This document shows, one piece after another, positions 50,046 through 59,519 of a stretch of 64,000 bases of DNA. Source of the DNA: JAXLRU01 sp046330935. Lineage in GTDB: Bacteria > Actinomycetota > Actinomycetes > Actinomycetales > Kineosporiaceae. A model generated the notes under the pieces. The model did not search any database and was not told the origin of the DNA. It was given only the letters and a program-made list of their open reading frames with translations. The position numbers and the translations under genes are program-made. The stretch lies in NCBI GenBank assembly GCA_046330935.1, contig JAXLRU010000003.1:434001-498000 (forward strand), given 5' to 3'. The stretch's first letter is position 1, and each line of letters opens with the position of its first letter.

Positions 50046-51827
50046 TCACGGTGCCCGGTAGGCCCGGTTCGGGCTGCGGGGCGGCGCGGTCGCCAACAGC
50101 ATTCCTGATGCCACCAGCCTCGACAGGTACCGGTTGGCCATGGCGGCCCCCAGTCCGGACATCTGGCGCACCTGGGCGGCGGTGAGGGTGCGACCGGTAT
50201 CGAAGAGCCCCAGGATCTCCGCGCTCCTGTCGTAACGAAGCGTCGGGAGGCCGTGTCGGCCGGGCAGAGGAATGCCTACGCCGCTCCTCGGCGACACCGT
50301 TCCTCCGATCTCCTGGGCCGGCCCTTCGTCGTGCAGCAGATACTCGGCGTACCTGCGTCCGCCGACCCGGTAGGCGAGTCGCCGCGAGACGAGGTCGGAG
50401 AGGGCGGCCGTCGCCTCACGACCGTCCAATCCCATCTGGCGAAGGGTCGCGTTGGAGACCGGCCTTCCTTCCCGCATGAGGGCGAGCGCGTTCACTTGAG
50501 CGCGACTCAGGCCGGGCTCCCCCAGACTCTCGATCCAGGCAACGGTTTCCGGGGTCAGGAGGGTGTGTCTCGGGAACGTCACGGTGAAGCGGCTGAGCCT
50601 GCTGTCGAACGTCGGAAGCGAGAGATTTGCCCGACGCAGCCGCGCGAGCATGTCCGGTATCCCGCTTCCGCGATTGTCCGCCACCACTCGGTCGGTACCC
50701 GGCAGGTACACGTCGGAGAGCAGCGGGATCAGATAGCCGTTGCGAGAGGACGACACCCCCTCCTGCCCGAGGTCGTCGGGGGTGACCGTCCCGAAGAGCC
50801 CGCCGGGATTGCGGACGACGAGTCTGTCCGAGTACAGCTCGACCTGCACCTGGGTGCCGTGGGCGTGCTGGCTGTAGTCACGATGCGCCAGGGCGTTGGT
50901 CACGGCTTCCCGGAGCGCCTCGACGGGATACTCGCCGACATCTTCACGGCCCACCCCGTGTACGTGGGCGGCCGTCATCGTGTTGCGCAGGATCACCTGT
51001 ACCGTGTCCTCGATCATCTGCGGCAGGGGTCCGCGGATCGTCGCGTTGTCGGTGAATCGCGGTGCACCCTCGGGGATGGCGTCCTTGTGCACGCCGGGGA
51101 CGGCGATGAAGGTCACACAAAGCTGTGGCAGGTACTGCTGGGGCCATTGGCCCAAGGTGATCAGGCCCGCGAGAGTGACACCAGGTCTCGGTGCCCCTCG
51201 CCTGAGAACCCCGAGGCGGATGAGTGCGGTCTCGTCGTCCACCGCTGCGAACGCTGCTGGCTCGCGTCGTCGGACACGCCTCAACAACCGGGCGACGGCG
51301 TCGGGATCCAAGTCCTCCGGTCCCGCCTCCGGAACCACCTCGTGATCGTCTCGAGGCTGCCCTCTGTTGGCATGCAGGAGGTAGATCTCGTACGGGGTCA
51401 GCAGTCGGTCACCGTCTCCACCTCGCGTGTAGCTCCCACCTGTCATGCCCTTGGCTTTGACGTAACAGGGCTTTCGCGCTTGATCGAGCTCGGGGATGGT
51501 GGCGACGACCACTTGGCCGCCTTCGAAGTCGTGGATGTCGATCTCGGCGCGCACCGGCGGCTCGAACGCGTCGCTGCACAAGGAGGCCAAGGCGTCCCGG
51601 ATGGACACCGCATCCATTCCGGGTGCTACGGCGAAGGATGCCTGCTCGTCCAGCCCCAGGAGCAGGAGTCCGCCCCGGTCGTTGCTGAAGGCGGAGACCG
51701 TTTCGCGGACACTGCGGGGGAGCCCACCTGCCGCCGACTTGGCCTCGACCGAGGGGAGGTCCGTGCGGCGGCGACGCAACAGAGCCACGAGCGAAGCAAG
51801 GTCGATGTCGGCCGGCTCTCTCGTCAC
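50046..51827 (-). CDS. AlbA_2 / Schlafen-like ATP-binding regulator
   Basis: About 593 residues. N-terminal AlbA_2 domain (VEAKSAAGGLPRSVRETVSA, FSNDRGGLLLLGLDE), central HATPase_c_4 region (ALREAVTNALAHRDYSQ; ADNRGSGIPDML) and C-terminal winged helices. Members act as nucleic-acid-binding regulators and some belong to defence or transcription-control loci. GTG 51827 is chosen since homology starts there; there is no ribosome site, and a CATACT -10 seven bases upstream suggests a leaderless mRNA. GC content is visibly lower than flanking genes and no partner adjoins it, pointing to acquisition. Confidence 0.82.
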   Translation of the reverse strand: MTREPADIDLASLVALLRRRRTDLPSVEAKSAAGGLPRSVRETVSAFSNDRGGLLLLGLDEQASFAVAPGMDAVSIRDALASLCSDAFEPPVRAEIDIHDFEGGQVVVATIPELDQARKPCYVKAKGMTGGSYTRGGDGDRLLTPYEIYLLHANRGQPRDDHEVVPEAGPEDLDPDAVARLLRRVRRREPAAFAAVDDETALIRLGVLRRGAPRPGVTLAGLITLGQWPQQYLPQLCVTFIAVPGVHKDAIPEGAPRFTDNATIRGPLPQMIEDTVQVILRNTMTAAHVHGVGREDVGEYPVEALREAVTNALAHRDYSQHAHGTQVQVELYSDRLVVRNPGGLFGTVTPDDLGQEGVSSSRNGYLIPLLSDVYLPGTDRVVADNRGSGIPDMLARLRRANLSLPTFDSRLSRFTVTFPRHTLLTPETVAWIESLGEPGLSRAQVNALALMREGRPVSNATLRQMGLDGREATAALSDLVSRRLAYRVGGRRYAEYLLHDEGPAQEIGGTVSPRSGVGIPLPGRHGLPTLRYDRSAEILGLFDTGRTLTAAQVRQMSGLGAAMANRYLSRLVASGMLLATAPPRSPNRAYRAP

Positions 51828-52158
51828 GGTGGAGAGTATGAAGAAGCTTGATGGCAAGTAGCAAGAGAGTGGGAAGCCTGCGTCGCCCGCATCGGACGTG
51901 ATCAGTGCGGACGTCGGAGGTGCGAAACCGTGTCGTGCGCGCATCCCCCTCAAGCAGACCCGGGGCAAAGCCGACATCAGCGGGGTCATGAACCCACCCC
52001 CCGCGCCCCGCAGCGCCCCCGACGCCGATCCTCAGGTGGACCTTGCCTCCCGGGACGAAAGTGGGCAGACCACACGGGTGGGCGACATACCATCTCCGAG
52101 GTGTCCGAAGCCGCTGGACACCACCGAGGCTCCCACCGGCCCCGAACCCGGAGGCGGC
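51828..52158. other. Intergenic region, 331 bp
   Basis: Divergent region between the AlbA_2 gene and the FtsH paralogue. The left 50 bp are AT-richer and probably carry the AlbA_2 promoter. The frame open ahead of ftsH is Pro-rich and not protein-like. No other element seen. Confidence 0.4.
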
Positions 52159-54078
52159 ATGACCGACTCGCCCTCAGTTCCGACCACCGGCACGACCACC
52201 TCGCGAGGGGTGCGCCGCCGGCTCGACGCCGCGCTGGCCCCCCTGGTGTCGCGCCTGCCCGCACCGGCGCGCGAACGCCCGCTGGTCACCGTCCTCGCCG
52301 TGCTCGTGCCCCTGGTGGCGCTGCTGTCGTGGCTGGCGCTGGGCACCGCGTCGACGCCGACGACCACGCCGGTGCCGCTGTCGCAGGCGGTCGCCGAGGT
52401 CGGCTCGGGCCGCGTGACCTCCGCGGTGATCGACGAGGGCGCCTCCACCGTCACCCTGACCCTGCGCGACGGCGCCCGGCACGAGGCGTCCTTCCCCGCC
52501 GCCTACGCCCAGACGCTGACCGGCCGCCTGGTCGACGCGAAGGTCGAGCTGGAGTCCGAGCGCGGCGGCGCCGGCGGCAGCATCCTCGCGGCGCTGGCCC
52601 CGATCGCGCTGATCGGCGTCCTGCTCCTGCTGCTCGTGCGCGTGCAGGGCGGCCAGGTGCGCGCCATCGGCGGCACCAAGGCGGCGCCGGTCGACGTCCC
52701 CGACACCTCCTTCGACGACGTCGCGGGCTGCCCCGAGGCGATCACCGACCTCGCCGAGATCGCCGACCTGCTGCGCGACCCCGCCAAGTACACGGCGACC
52801 GGCGCGCGCATCCCCCGCGGCTACCTGCTCGTCGGCCCGCCCGGCACCGGCAAGACCCTGCTGGCCCGCGCCGTCGCCGGCGAGGCGGGCGTCCCGTTCT
52901 TCTCGACGTCGGGCGCGGACTTCTCCGACATGTACGTCGGCATCGGCAAGAAGCGCATCCGCACGCTGTTCGCGCAGGCCCGCAAGGCCGCCGCGGCGGG
53001 CAAGGGCGCCGTCGTGTTCTTCGACGAGATCGACGCCGTGGGCGGCGCGCGCCAGTCGGTGCGCCGCGACAGCGCCTCCGACGACCGCGACGCGACGCTG
53101 ATCGCGCTGCTCACCGAGATGGACGGGTTCTCCGCCCGCGGCGACATCGTCGTGCTCGCGGCCACGAACCGGCCCGACGCCCTCGACCCGGCGCTGACCC
53201 GCCCGGGCCGCTTCGACCGGCAGATCGCCGTCCCGGCGCCCGACCCGGCGGGCCGCGCCGCGATCCTCGCCGTGCACGCCCGCAAGGTGCAGGTCACGCC
53301 CGACGTCGACCTCGTCGCCCTCGGCCGGCGCACCCCCGGGTTCGTGGGTGCCGACCTCGAGAGCCTGGTCAACGAGGCGGCGCTGGAGGCCGGACGCCGC
53401 GGGCTGCCCGCCGCCGATCCCGGCTGCTTCGAGGAGGCGCTGGCCACCGCCGCGATGGGCCGCGCCCGCACCTCCGCCGTGATCACCGACCGGGACCGCC
53501 GCATCACCGCCTGGCACGAGGCCGGGCACACGGTGATGGCGCTGGTCGAGCCGCACGCCGACGACCCGGTCTCGGTGACGATCGTGCCCCGCGGCATCTC
53601 CGGCGGCACCACGTGGATGGGCGGCAACGACCACTCGTTCATGACCCGCGAGCAGGCCTACGCCCGGCTCGCCGTCGCCCTCGGCGGCCGCGCCGCCGAG
53701 GAGCTGGCGCTGGACGGCTCGTTCAGCCAGGGCGCGGCGGGGGACCTGCAGTCGGCCACGCAGCTCGCCATCGCCATGGCCACCGAGTACGGCATGACCC
53801 GCCTCGGGCTGGCCCGCCGCCCCGTCGTCGGCACCGAGCTGCCCACCGACGTCCTCGAGGTCGTCAACGAGCTGCTCGCCCAGGCCCTCGACACCGCCCG
53901 CTCCGGGCTCGCCCGCCACCGCGCCCTCGTCGACGCCGTCGTCGAGGGGCTGCTGGAGCACGAGACCCTCACCCAGGCGCAGCTGCGCGAGCTGGCCTCC
54001 CGGTTCGAGCTGCCCGCCGCCGGGGACGCGCACGTGCCCGGCCCGCGGCACTCCCCGGCGCGCGACACGGTCGGCTGA
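52159..54078 (+). CDS. ftsH: FtsH-type membrane AAA+ zinc protease (paralogue)
   Basis: 639 residues. Two membrane helices (about 44-63 and 143-161), AAA+ ATPase with Walker A GPPGTGKT (226-233), Walker B FFDEID (287-292), arginine finger region GRFDRQ, and zinc protease motif HEAGH (453-457). Degrades membrane and soluble proteins with ATP. It differs from housekeeping FtsH in its short N-terminal periplasmic part and GKGAVVFFDE insert, so a second, specialised FtsH is likely. ATG 52159 has GGAGG 5 bases upstream. The following membrane-protein gene starts one base after the stop. Confidence 0.9.
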   Translation: MTDSPSVPTTGTTTSRGVRRRLDAALAPLVSRLPAPARERPLVTVLAVLVPLVALLSWLALGTASTPTTTPVPLSQAVAEVGSGRVTSAVIDEGASTVTLTLRDGARHEASFPAAYAQTLTGRLVDAKVELESERGGAGGSILAALAPIALIGVLLLLLVRVQGGQVRAIGGTKAAPVDVPDTSFDDVAGCPEAITDLAEIADLLRDPAKYTATGARIPRGYLLVGPPGTGKTLLARAVAGEAGVPFFSTSGADFSDMYVGIGKKRIRTLFAQARKAAAAGKGAVVFFDEIDAVGGARQSVRRDSASDDRDATLIALLTEMDGFSARGDIVVLAATNRPDALDPALTRPGRFDRQIAVPAPDPAGRAAILAVHARKVQVTPDVDLVALGRRTPGFVGADLESLVNEAALEAGRRGLPAADPGCFEEALATAAMGRARTSAVITDRDRRITAWHEAGHTVMALVEPHADDPVSVTIVPRGISGGTTWMGGNDHSFMTREQAYARLAVALGGRAAEELALDGSFSQGAAGDLQSATQLAIAMATEYGMTRLGLARRPVVGTELPTDVLEVVNELLAQALDTARSGLARHRALVDAVVEGLLEHETLTQAQLRELASRFELPAAGDAHVPGPRHSPARDTVG

Positions 54079-54079
54079 G

Positions 54080-55318
54080 GTGGGCGGGGCGGCGCCGGTC
54101 GCTGCGGTCTCGGCCGGCCCGCTCACGCGCGTGCTCCTGCGCGGCCGCTGGGCGGTGCTCGTGGCCTGGGCCGCGTGCTTCCTCGTCGCCCGCCGCGGGG
54201 TCGTGGGCGACTGGAGCTTCCACCGCCTGGGCGCCGACGCCCTGCTCGGCCCCGACCCGTGGACGCTGTACGCGCGGCTGCCGCAGCTGCAGATCGGGCC
54301 CGCGGCGCTCGCGGCCGCCGTCCCCCTCCGGCACGCGCCCGCCGTCGCCGTCCAGGTGGTGCTGTGGGCGTGCGGGTTGGGCGCCCTGTGGCTGGCGGAG
54401 CGCTCCTGGCCGCACGCGGCCCGCGCTCAGCGGGAGCGCCTGCTGATCGGCGGCCTCCTCGCGGTGCCCTGCTGGAGCTTCCTGGTCACGGCCGGTCACC
54501 TCGACGACGCGCTGGCGATCCTCGCGACCGCCGGGGCCTGCCTGGCGCTCGCTCGCGGGGCAGGCCTGCCGGCGGGGCTGCTCGTGGGCCTCGCGGTGGC
54601 CGCCAAACCCTGGGCGCTCGTCGTCGTCCCCGTGCTGCTGGCGGTCCCGGCCCTGCGCCCGCGCCTGCTCGCCCTCGCCGCGGCCCTCGGCGTCCCCGCC
54701 CTGGCCTGGGCGCCGTTCCTGCTGGCCGCGCCCCGCAGCGTCGGGGCGCTGTCGGGGTTCCGGATCCCCGTCGCCGCGACGTCGGGCCTGCGCCTGGCGG
54801 GCCTGGCCGGCCACCCCTTCCCCGGCGCGGTGCGGCCCGCGCAGCTCCTGCTCGGGCTGGCCGTGGCGGTGCTGGCGGCCCGCCGCGGCCGCTGGTGGGC
54901 GGTGCCCGTGGTCGCGCTCGCCGTGCGCGTCGCGCTCGACCCGGGGGCGATGGGCTACTACGCGGCCGGGCCCGCGGTGGCGGCCCTGCTGGCGGAGGGG
55001 CACCTGCGCCCGCGCGTCCCGACGCTGCTGCCCGCCGCCTTCCTGGGCCTGTTCCAGCCCGCCTACCTCACGCTGCTGGCCGCGCGCCGCGGTGAGGTGC
55101 CGTTCGTGTCGCCGGGGGCGTCCCTGGCGGTGGCGTGCCTGCGCGTGGGTGCGTGCACCGCCCTCGTCGTCGGCGCCCTGGCGGTGCCGGCGCTGCGGGC
55201 TCGGGACCGCCGCGGGTCCTCGACGCCGGGCGCCGCCGACGCGGCGGCGCCGGTCACCCTCGGTGCCTGCGGGCCGCCTCCCGGGGGATCCTCGGCCGCG
55301 GGGCTTCAGGCGCCCTGA
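54080..55318 (+). CDS. Polytopic membrane protein, GT87/GT-C-like
   Basis: 412 residues with about ten hydrophobic helices. Features such as VGDWSFHRLGADALLGPDPW after the first helix and VAVAAKPWALVVVPVL resemble the polyprenyl-phosphate-mannose-dependent (DUF2029/GT87) glycosyltransferases of actinobacteria, but the conserved acidic pair near the first loop is not clear. Likely acts in envelope glycan synthesis, tentatively. GTG 54080 starts one base after the ftsH stop. Confidence 0.5.
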   Translation: MGGAAPVAAVSAGPLTRVLLRGRWAVLVAWAACFLVARRGVVGDWSFHRLGADALLGPDPWTLYARLPQLQIGPAALAAAVPLRHAPAVAVQVVLWACGLGALWLAERSWPHAARAQRERLLIGGLLAVPCWSFLVTAGHLDDALAILATAGACLALARGAGLPAGLLVGLAVAAKPWALVVVPVLLAVPALRPRLLALAAALGVPALAWAPFLLAAPRSVGALSGFRIPVAATSGLRLAGLAGHPFPGAVRPAQLLLGLAVAVLAARRGRWWAVPVVALAVRVALDPGAMGYYAAGPAVAALLAEGHLRPRVPTLLPAAFLGLFQPAYLTLLAARRGEVPFVSPGASLAVACLRVGACTALVVGALAVPALRARDRRGSSTPGAADAAAPVTLGACGPPPGGSSAAGLQAP

Positions 55319-55385
55319 GGCTCCACCGAACCCCCCTGAGAAGTGCGGACCCGTACGAAGGGCCGCAGGAGGGGAAGGGGACCCG

Positions 55386-56591
55386 ATGTCGGCACCGTCC
55401 CGGGCGAGGGCCGCGCGCCACCGCCTCGCCGCCGTGGGGGTCCCCGCGGCCCTCGTGCTCGCCCTCCTCAGCTCCCCCACCCCTGCGGGGGCCGCCGACG
55501 TCTGCCCGCAGCCCGGCCTCACGGTCGTGAAGTCCCCCCAGAGCACCCGCACGACGTCGCTCGCCGCCGGCGTCAGCGTGCGGCAGTACTGGGGCAAGCC
55601 GCAGGGCAAGGACCAGATGCAGGCGACGGTGGTCACCGCCGACCTGCGCAGGGTGCGGCCCACCGCCGTCACGCCCGCCTACGCCGGGCAGGTCGCCGCC
55701 ACGGGGCGGCTGGCCGGCACGGCCGGGGTGCTGGCCGCCGTCAACGGCGACTACTTCGTCATGAACACCACCCACAAGGCGCTGCCCTCGGGCGTGCTGG
55801 TCTCGGGTTCGGTGCGCTTCGCTCCCGCCGACCCCGGGCAGTACGTGGGGGTCGACGACACCGGGGCGGTGCGCACGGGCCGGGCGCAGCTGTCGGGCGC
55901 CGTGCGCGTGCTGGAGCGCCCGGGCGGGCGCGTGCTGAGCACGATCCCCGTGACCGCCGTCAACGCCAAGCCCGTCCTGGACGGCGTCGCCGTGTACACC
56001 GCGGCCCTCGACCCGGCCAACAGCCGCCGCGGGGACTGGCAGGTGCTCGTGCGCCGCGGCGCGGTCGCGGCCTCCGGCTCCTCGCTGTCGGTGGACCTCA
56101 CCACCCTGCCCGCCGCCGACGGCGCGGTCGTCCTCGTGGGCCGAGGCCGCGCGGTCACCGCCCTGAAGGCGCTGAAGGCGGGCACCGCCGTCACGTGGTC
56201 GGCCTCGGTGGTGGACGCGGCCGGAGGGCGGCGGATCGTCTCCGCGATCGGTGCGGGACCCAAGGTGCTGGCCGGTGGCGAGGTGAGCGGCCCCTGCACC
56301 CGCTCCTACCGCTCCCGGACGATGGTGGCGTGGTCGGGCGACGGCACGCGGATGTGGCTGGTGACACTCAACAGCAACCAGCCGAGCCACTGGACGCCGG
56401 CGGCGGGCGCCACCTACCGGCAGCTCGGGATGCTCGCCCGCGACCTGGGGGCGAGCACCGCGGTCCTGCTGGACGGCGGGGGCTCGACGACGCTGGTCGC
56501 GCGCACCGGCGGGCGCATGGCGCGCCTGGACGCCGACCCCTCCCGCACGCAGCGCTCCGTCGCCGACGCGTGGGGGCTGCTGCCCCGCTGA
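55386..56591 (+). CDS. Secreted phosphodiester glycosidase-family (NAGPA-like) protein
   Basis: 401 residues. Signal peptide (LAAVGVPAALVLALLSSPTPAGA). The mature domain has AAVNGDYFVMN near 120, GVLVSGSVRF, IGAGPKVLAGGEV and the C-terminal ASTAVLLDGGGSTTLV, typical of the phosphodiester glycosidase family that includes NAGPA. Probably processes cell-envelope or exopolysaccharide linkages outside the cell. ATG 55386 is preceded by GGAGGGGAAGGGG. Confidence 0.85.
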   Translation: MSAPSRARAARHRLAAVGVPAALVLALLSSPTPAGAADVCPQPGLTVVKSPQSTRTTSLAAGVSVRQYWGKPQGKDQMQATVVTADLRRVRPTAVTPAYAGQVAATGRLAGTAGVLAAVNGDYFVMNTTHKALPSGVLVSGSVRFAPADPGQYVGVDDTGAVRTGRAQLSGAVRVLERPGGRVLSTIPVTAVNAKPVLDGVAVYTAALDPANSRRGDWQVLVRRGAVAASGSSLSVDLTTLPAADGAVVLVGRGRAVTALKALKAGTAVTWSASVVDAAGGRRIVSAIGAGPKVLAGGEVSGPCTRSYRSRTMVAWSGDGTRMWLVTLNSNQPSHWTPAAGATYRQLGMLARDLGASTAVLLDGGGSTTLVARTGGRMARLDADPSRTQRSVADAWGLLPR

Positions 56592-56652
56592 CCGGCCCGG
56601 GTGAGGGGCCCGCCGCCGTTTCGTGATCCGCCCCGTCGGGCACGATGGGGAC

Positions 56653-57882
56653 GTGAGCGAGCAGGAGCGGCGGGCCGGCCTGCGCCGGATGAAGGCGGTG
56701 GCGGCGTCGCTGCTGCTGGTGGCGGCCGTGACGTTCCTGCTGACGCTGGGGCGCGAGGGCGCGTGGGCGTGGGTGAACGCCGGCGCGGAGGCGGCGATGG
56801 TGGGCGCCCTGGCCGACTGGTTCGCCGTGACGGCACTGTTCCGCCACCCGCTGGGCCTGCCGGTGCCGCACACCGCGATCATCCCCACCCGCAAGGACGC
56901 GCTGGGCCGCAGCCTGCAGGAGTTCGTGGCCGAGCACTTCCTCGCCGCCGACGTGGTGCGCGACAAGGTGGCCCGGGCCGACCTCGCGCGCCGGGCGGGG
57001 ACGTGGCTGGCCGAGCCCGACCACGCCGCGCTGGTCACCGACCGCGCGGCCGTCGCGGTGGCCGCCGGGCTGCGCGCGGTGCGCGAGGAGGACCTCGACG
57101 CGATCCTCGACCAGGCCGTCGTGCAGAAGGCGCTGGCACAGGAGTGGGCGCGCCCGGCGGGCCGCGTGCTCGCCCGCGTGGTCGCCGACGACTCCCACCG
57201 CAAGGTGGTCGACCTCGGCGTCGCGCGGCTGCGGGAGTGGCTGGAGGCCCACCAGGACGTGCTCGTCGAGGCCGTCCTGGACCGCGCGCCGTCGTGGACG
57301 CCGTCCTGGGTCGACGAGCGGATCGGACGCCGCCTGGCCGCCGAGGCCGTGCGCCTGATCGGCGACGTGGAGGCCGACCCGGACCACCGGCTGCGGCGCA
57401 GCCTCGACGGCCTGCTCCTGCGCTTCGCCGAGGACCTCCAGCGCGACGAGGCGACGATGGCCCGCGCGGAGGAGGTCGCCAAGCGGCTGCTCGGCCAGGG
57501 CGAGGTGCGCGCGTCGCTGGGCCGGCTGTGGGGGACGGGCCGCCAGCTGCTGATCGAGGCGGTGCTGGACGCCGACGGCGAGCTGCGCCGGCGGGCGAGC
57601 GCCGCCGTCGCCGAGGCGGGGGCGAAGCTGGCGGCGGACGCCGCGCTGCAGGCCCGCGTGGACCGCCACCTCGTCGACGCGGCTGGCTTCGCGGTGACCA
57701 CGTACGGTCCCGAGCTCGCCTCGGTGATCAGCGACACCGTCCAGCGCTGGGACGCCGACGACGCCTCCCGCCGGATCGAGCTGCACGTGGGGCGTGACCT
57801 GCAGTTCATCCGCATCAACGGCACCGTGGTGGGCGCGCTGGCCGGCCTCGCGATCCACGCGGTCGCCACCGCCGTCTCCTGA
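56653..57882 (+). CDS. DUF445-family membrane protein
   Basis: 409 residues: an N-terminal helix, AMVGALADWFAVTALFRHPLGLPVPHTAIIP, the hallmark of DUF445 (here shown only by its WFAVTALFRHPLG core), a long helical cytoplasmic region (DLARRAGTWLAEPDHAALV; VDRHLVDAAGFAVTTYGPEL) and a C-terminal helix FIRINGTVVGALAGLAIHA. Function unknown. GTG 56653 is chosen because GGGG precedes it and homologues begin near there. Confidence 0.87.
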   Translation: MSEQERRAGLRRMKAVAASLLLVAAVTFLLTLGREGAWAWVNAGAEAAMVGALADWFAVTALFRHPLGLPVPHTAIIPTRKDALGRSLQEFVAEHFLAADVVRDKVARADLARRAGTWLAEPDHAALVTDRAAVAVAAGLRAVREEDLDAILDQAVVQKALAQEWARPAGRVLARVVADDSHRKVVDLGVARLREWLEAHQDVLVEAVLDRAPSWTPSWVDERIGRRLAAEAVRLIGDVEADPDHRLRRSLDGLLLRFAEDLQRDEATMARAEEVAKRLLGQGEVRASLGRLWGTGRQLLIEAVLDADGELRRRASAAVAEAGAKLAADAALQARVDRHLVDAAGFAVTTYGPELASVISDTVQRWDADDASRRIELHVGRDLQFIRINGTVVGALAGLAIHAVATAVS

Positions 57883-57902
57883 TCCGGTTCTGCGTCCCTT
57901 CC

Positions 57903-57916
57903 TGATAGCGCTAACA
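57903..57916. promoter_or_regulatory. LacI-type operator 1
   Basis: TGATAGCGCTAACA, near-perfect palindrome with the central CG typical of LacI/GalR-family operators, downstream of the DUF445 gene and upstream of the sugar operon. Confidence 0.6.
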
Positions 57917-58053
57917 CACCGTCACCCCCTCGGGTGGCGGAAATGACCTTGCCGGGTCATCCCACGACGCCTCCGCGAAGGGCGTAGGACGCCGTCCGGG
58001 GCGCGCCGGCGGCCCTCGGGGAGGACGCTGCGGCGGCCGACATCCTGACCGGA

Positions 58054-58069
58054 TCGCAACCGGTTTTCC
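58054..58069. promoter_or_regulatory. LacI-type operator 2
   Basis: Central palindrome AACCGGTT (58058-58065) flanked by GC and TTCC; CG-centred as in LacI/GalR operators. Weaker than sites 1 and 3. Confidence 0.4.
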
Positions 58070-58219
58070 TGTTATCCATGCAGGTCGCAGCCCTCTTCGC
58101 GAGCGCCCACCGATGATCTCGATCATGCGTGGGCGTACGGTCGGCGCTCCCTGGCCGAGGCCGGCGCTCGCGCCGGCGGCGGCGCCGTCCCGCCCGTCGA
58201 CATTTCTCGGCGAACCCCC

Positions 58220-58250
58220 TTGACGGCTTCTATGTGAGCGATAACACTGA
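58220..58250 (+). promoter_or_regulatory. Sugar-operon promoter with LacI-type operator 3
   Basis: TTGACG -35 (58220-58225), then GTGAGCGATAACA (58234-58246), a LacI-family site covering the probable -10 (AACACT at 17-bp spacing). The ABC operon starts 113-117 bp later. The rest of 57883-58362 contains no gene I can support. Confidence 0.65.
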
Positions 58251-58362
58251 TGCCCGCCCGACAGCCCCGTGGCAGGCGTCGACCCTCCTGGGAATGCTCG
58301 CGTCGGTCGTCACTCGTCCCCCCGGTTCACCTGAACTTCGAGCACATCCAATGGAGGAAGCA

Positions 58363-59331
58363 GTGCGTAGAAGGCTTGGCGTGGCGGTCGCCCTCGGTGC
58401 CGCTCTCGTCGCGACAATGACGGCCTGTGGCGGGGGTGACTCCGGCGGCTCGGGCGACGACAAGATCGTGATGGGCTTCTCGCAGGTCGGCGCCGAGAGC
58501 GGCTGGCGCACGGCGAACACCACCTCGATCAAGGAGTCCGCCACCGCGGCGGGCATCGACCTCAAGTTCTCCGATGCGCAGCAGAAGCAGGAGAACCAGA
58601 TCAAGGCGATCCGCTCGTTCATCCAGCAGAAGGTCGACGTCATCGCCTTCAGCCCGGTCGTCGAGACCGGCTGGGACGCGGTGCTGCAGGAGGCCAAGCG
58701 GGCCAAGATTCCCGTGATCCTCACCGACCGCGCCGTCGACAGCTCCGACACCTCGCTCTACAAGTCCTTCCTCGGCTCCGACTTCGTCCTCGAGGGCCAG
58801 AAGGCCGGCGAATGGCTGGTCGCGGAGTCCAAGGGCGCGCCGGTCAACGTCGTCGAGCTGCAGGGCACCACCGGCGCGGCGCCGGCGATCGACCGCAAGG
58901 AGGGCTTCACGAAGGCGATCGCCGCCAACCCGGGCATCAAGATCATCGCCTCGCAGTCCGGCGACTTCACCCGCTCGGGCGGCAAGCAGGTCATGGAGGC
59001 CTTCCTCCAGGCCAACCCCAAGATCGACGTGCTCTACGCGCACAACGACGACATGGCCCTCGGCGCGATCGAGGCGATCGAGGCGGCCGGCAAGAAGCCC
59101 GGCGTCGACATCAAGATCATCAGCGTGGACGCCGTCAAGGACGGCATGCAGGCGCTGGCCGACGGCAAGATCAACTACATCGTCGAGTGCAACCCCCTCC
59201 TCGGCCCACAGCTGATGGACCTGGCCAAGGACGTCCTGGCCGGCAAGGAGGTGCCCGCTCGCGTGGTCACCAAGGAGACCACGTTCACGCAGGAGCAAGC
59301 CGCCGCTGCCCTGCCGAGCCGTCAGTACTGA
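58363..59331 (+). CDS. Sugar ABC transporter substrate-binding lipoprotein (YtfQ-like)
   Basis: 322 residues. Signal peptide with lipobox MTAC gives an acylated Cys19 anchor. The mature protein is a type 1 periplasmic-binding fold (MGFSQVGAESGWRTANT; KVDVIAFSPVVETGWD; VELQGTTGAAPAIDR; YAHNDDMALGAIEAIEAAG), close to the YtfQ/galactofuranose-arabinose group. GTG 58363 is chosen because GGAGGAA lies 4 bases upstream; the ATG at 58351 sits on that ribosome site. First gene of the arabinose-type operon. GC content is a little lower than its neighbours, as expected for a highly expressed protein. Confidence 0.93.
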   Translation: MRRRLGVAVALGAALVATMTACGGGDSGGSGDDKIVMGFSQVGAESGWRTANTTSIKESATAAGIDLKFSDAQQKQENQIKAIRSFIQQKVDVIAFSPVVETGWDAVLQEAKRAKIPVILTDRAVDSSDTSLYKSFLGSDFVLEGQKAGEWLVAESKGAPVNVVELQGTTGAAPAIDRKEGFTKAIAANPGIKIIASQSGDFTRSGGKQVMEAFLQANPKIDVLYAHNDDMALGAIEAIEAAGKKPGVDIKIISVDAVKDGMQALADGKINYIVECNPLLGPQLMDLAKDVLAGKEVPARVVTKETTFTQEQAAAALPSRQY

Positions 59332-59396
59332 TCCGCCCAGGCCGGCCGCCCTCACCGGGGCGGTCGGCACCCGGACCGTAGTGACGACCCACGCCC

Positions 59397-59428
59397 ACGC
59401 CGTCCGCCCCTGCCGGGGCGGGCGGCGT
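59397..59428 (+). terminator. Intercistronic stem-loop after the binding-protein gene
   Basis: 14-bp stem (59397-59410 with 59415-59428, one G-T pair; ACGCCGTCCGCCCC) and loop TGCC. Such hairpins behind a binding-protein gene usually keep its mRNA more abundant than the transporter mRNA; partial attenuation is inference. Confidence 0.65.
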
Positions 59429-59519
59429 GAGCCGGGAGTGCCGAGCACCACCCGCCCATCCCCTCCCGGGGGCCGCGGCGGCGCGGTGGTCCACCACGAG
59501 AGAGCGCAGGACGACAGCC

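Noticed and set aside
51855..51863. TGCTACTTG upstream of the AlbA_2 gene as a copy of the 23-bp repeat
   Set aside because: Only nine bases match; a 9-mer match is expected by chance about once in every few windows of this size.
52159..54078. FtsH paralogue as a member of a defence island
   Set aside because: Complete protease motifs and ordinary membrane layout; neighbours are envelope-type genes, not defence genes.
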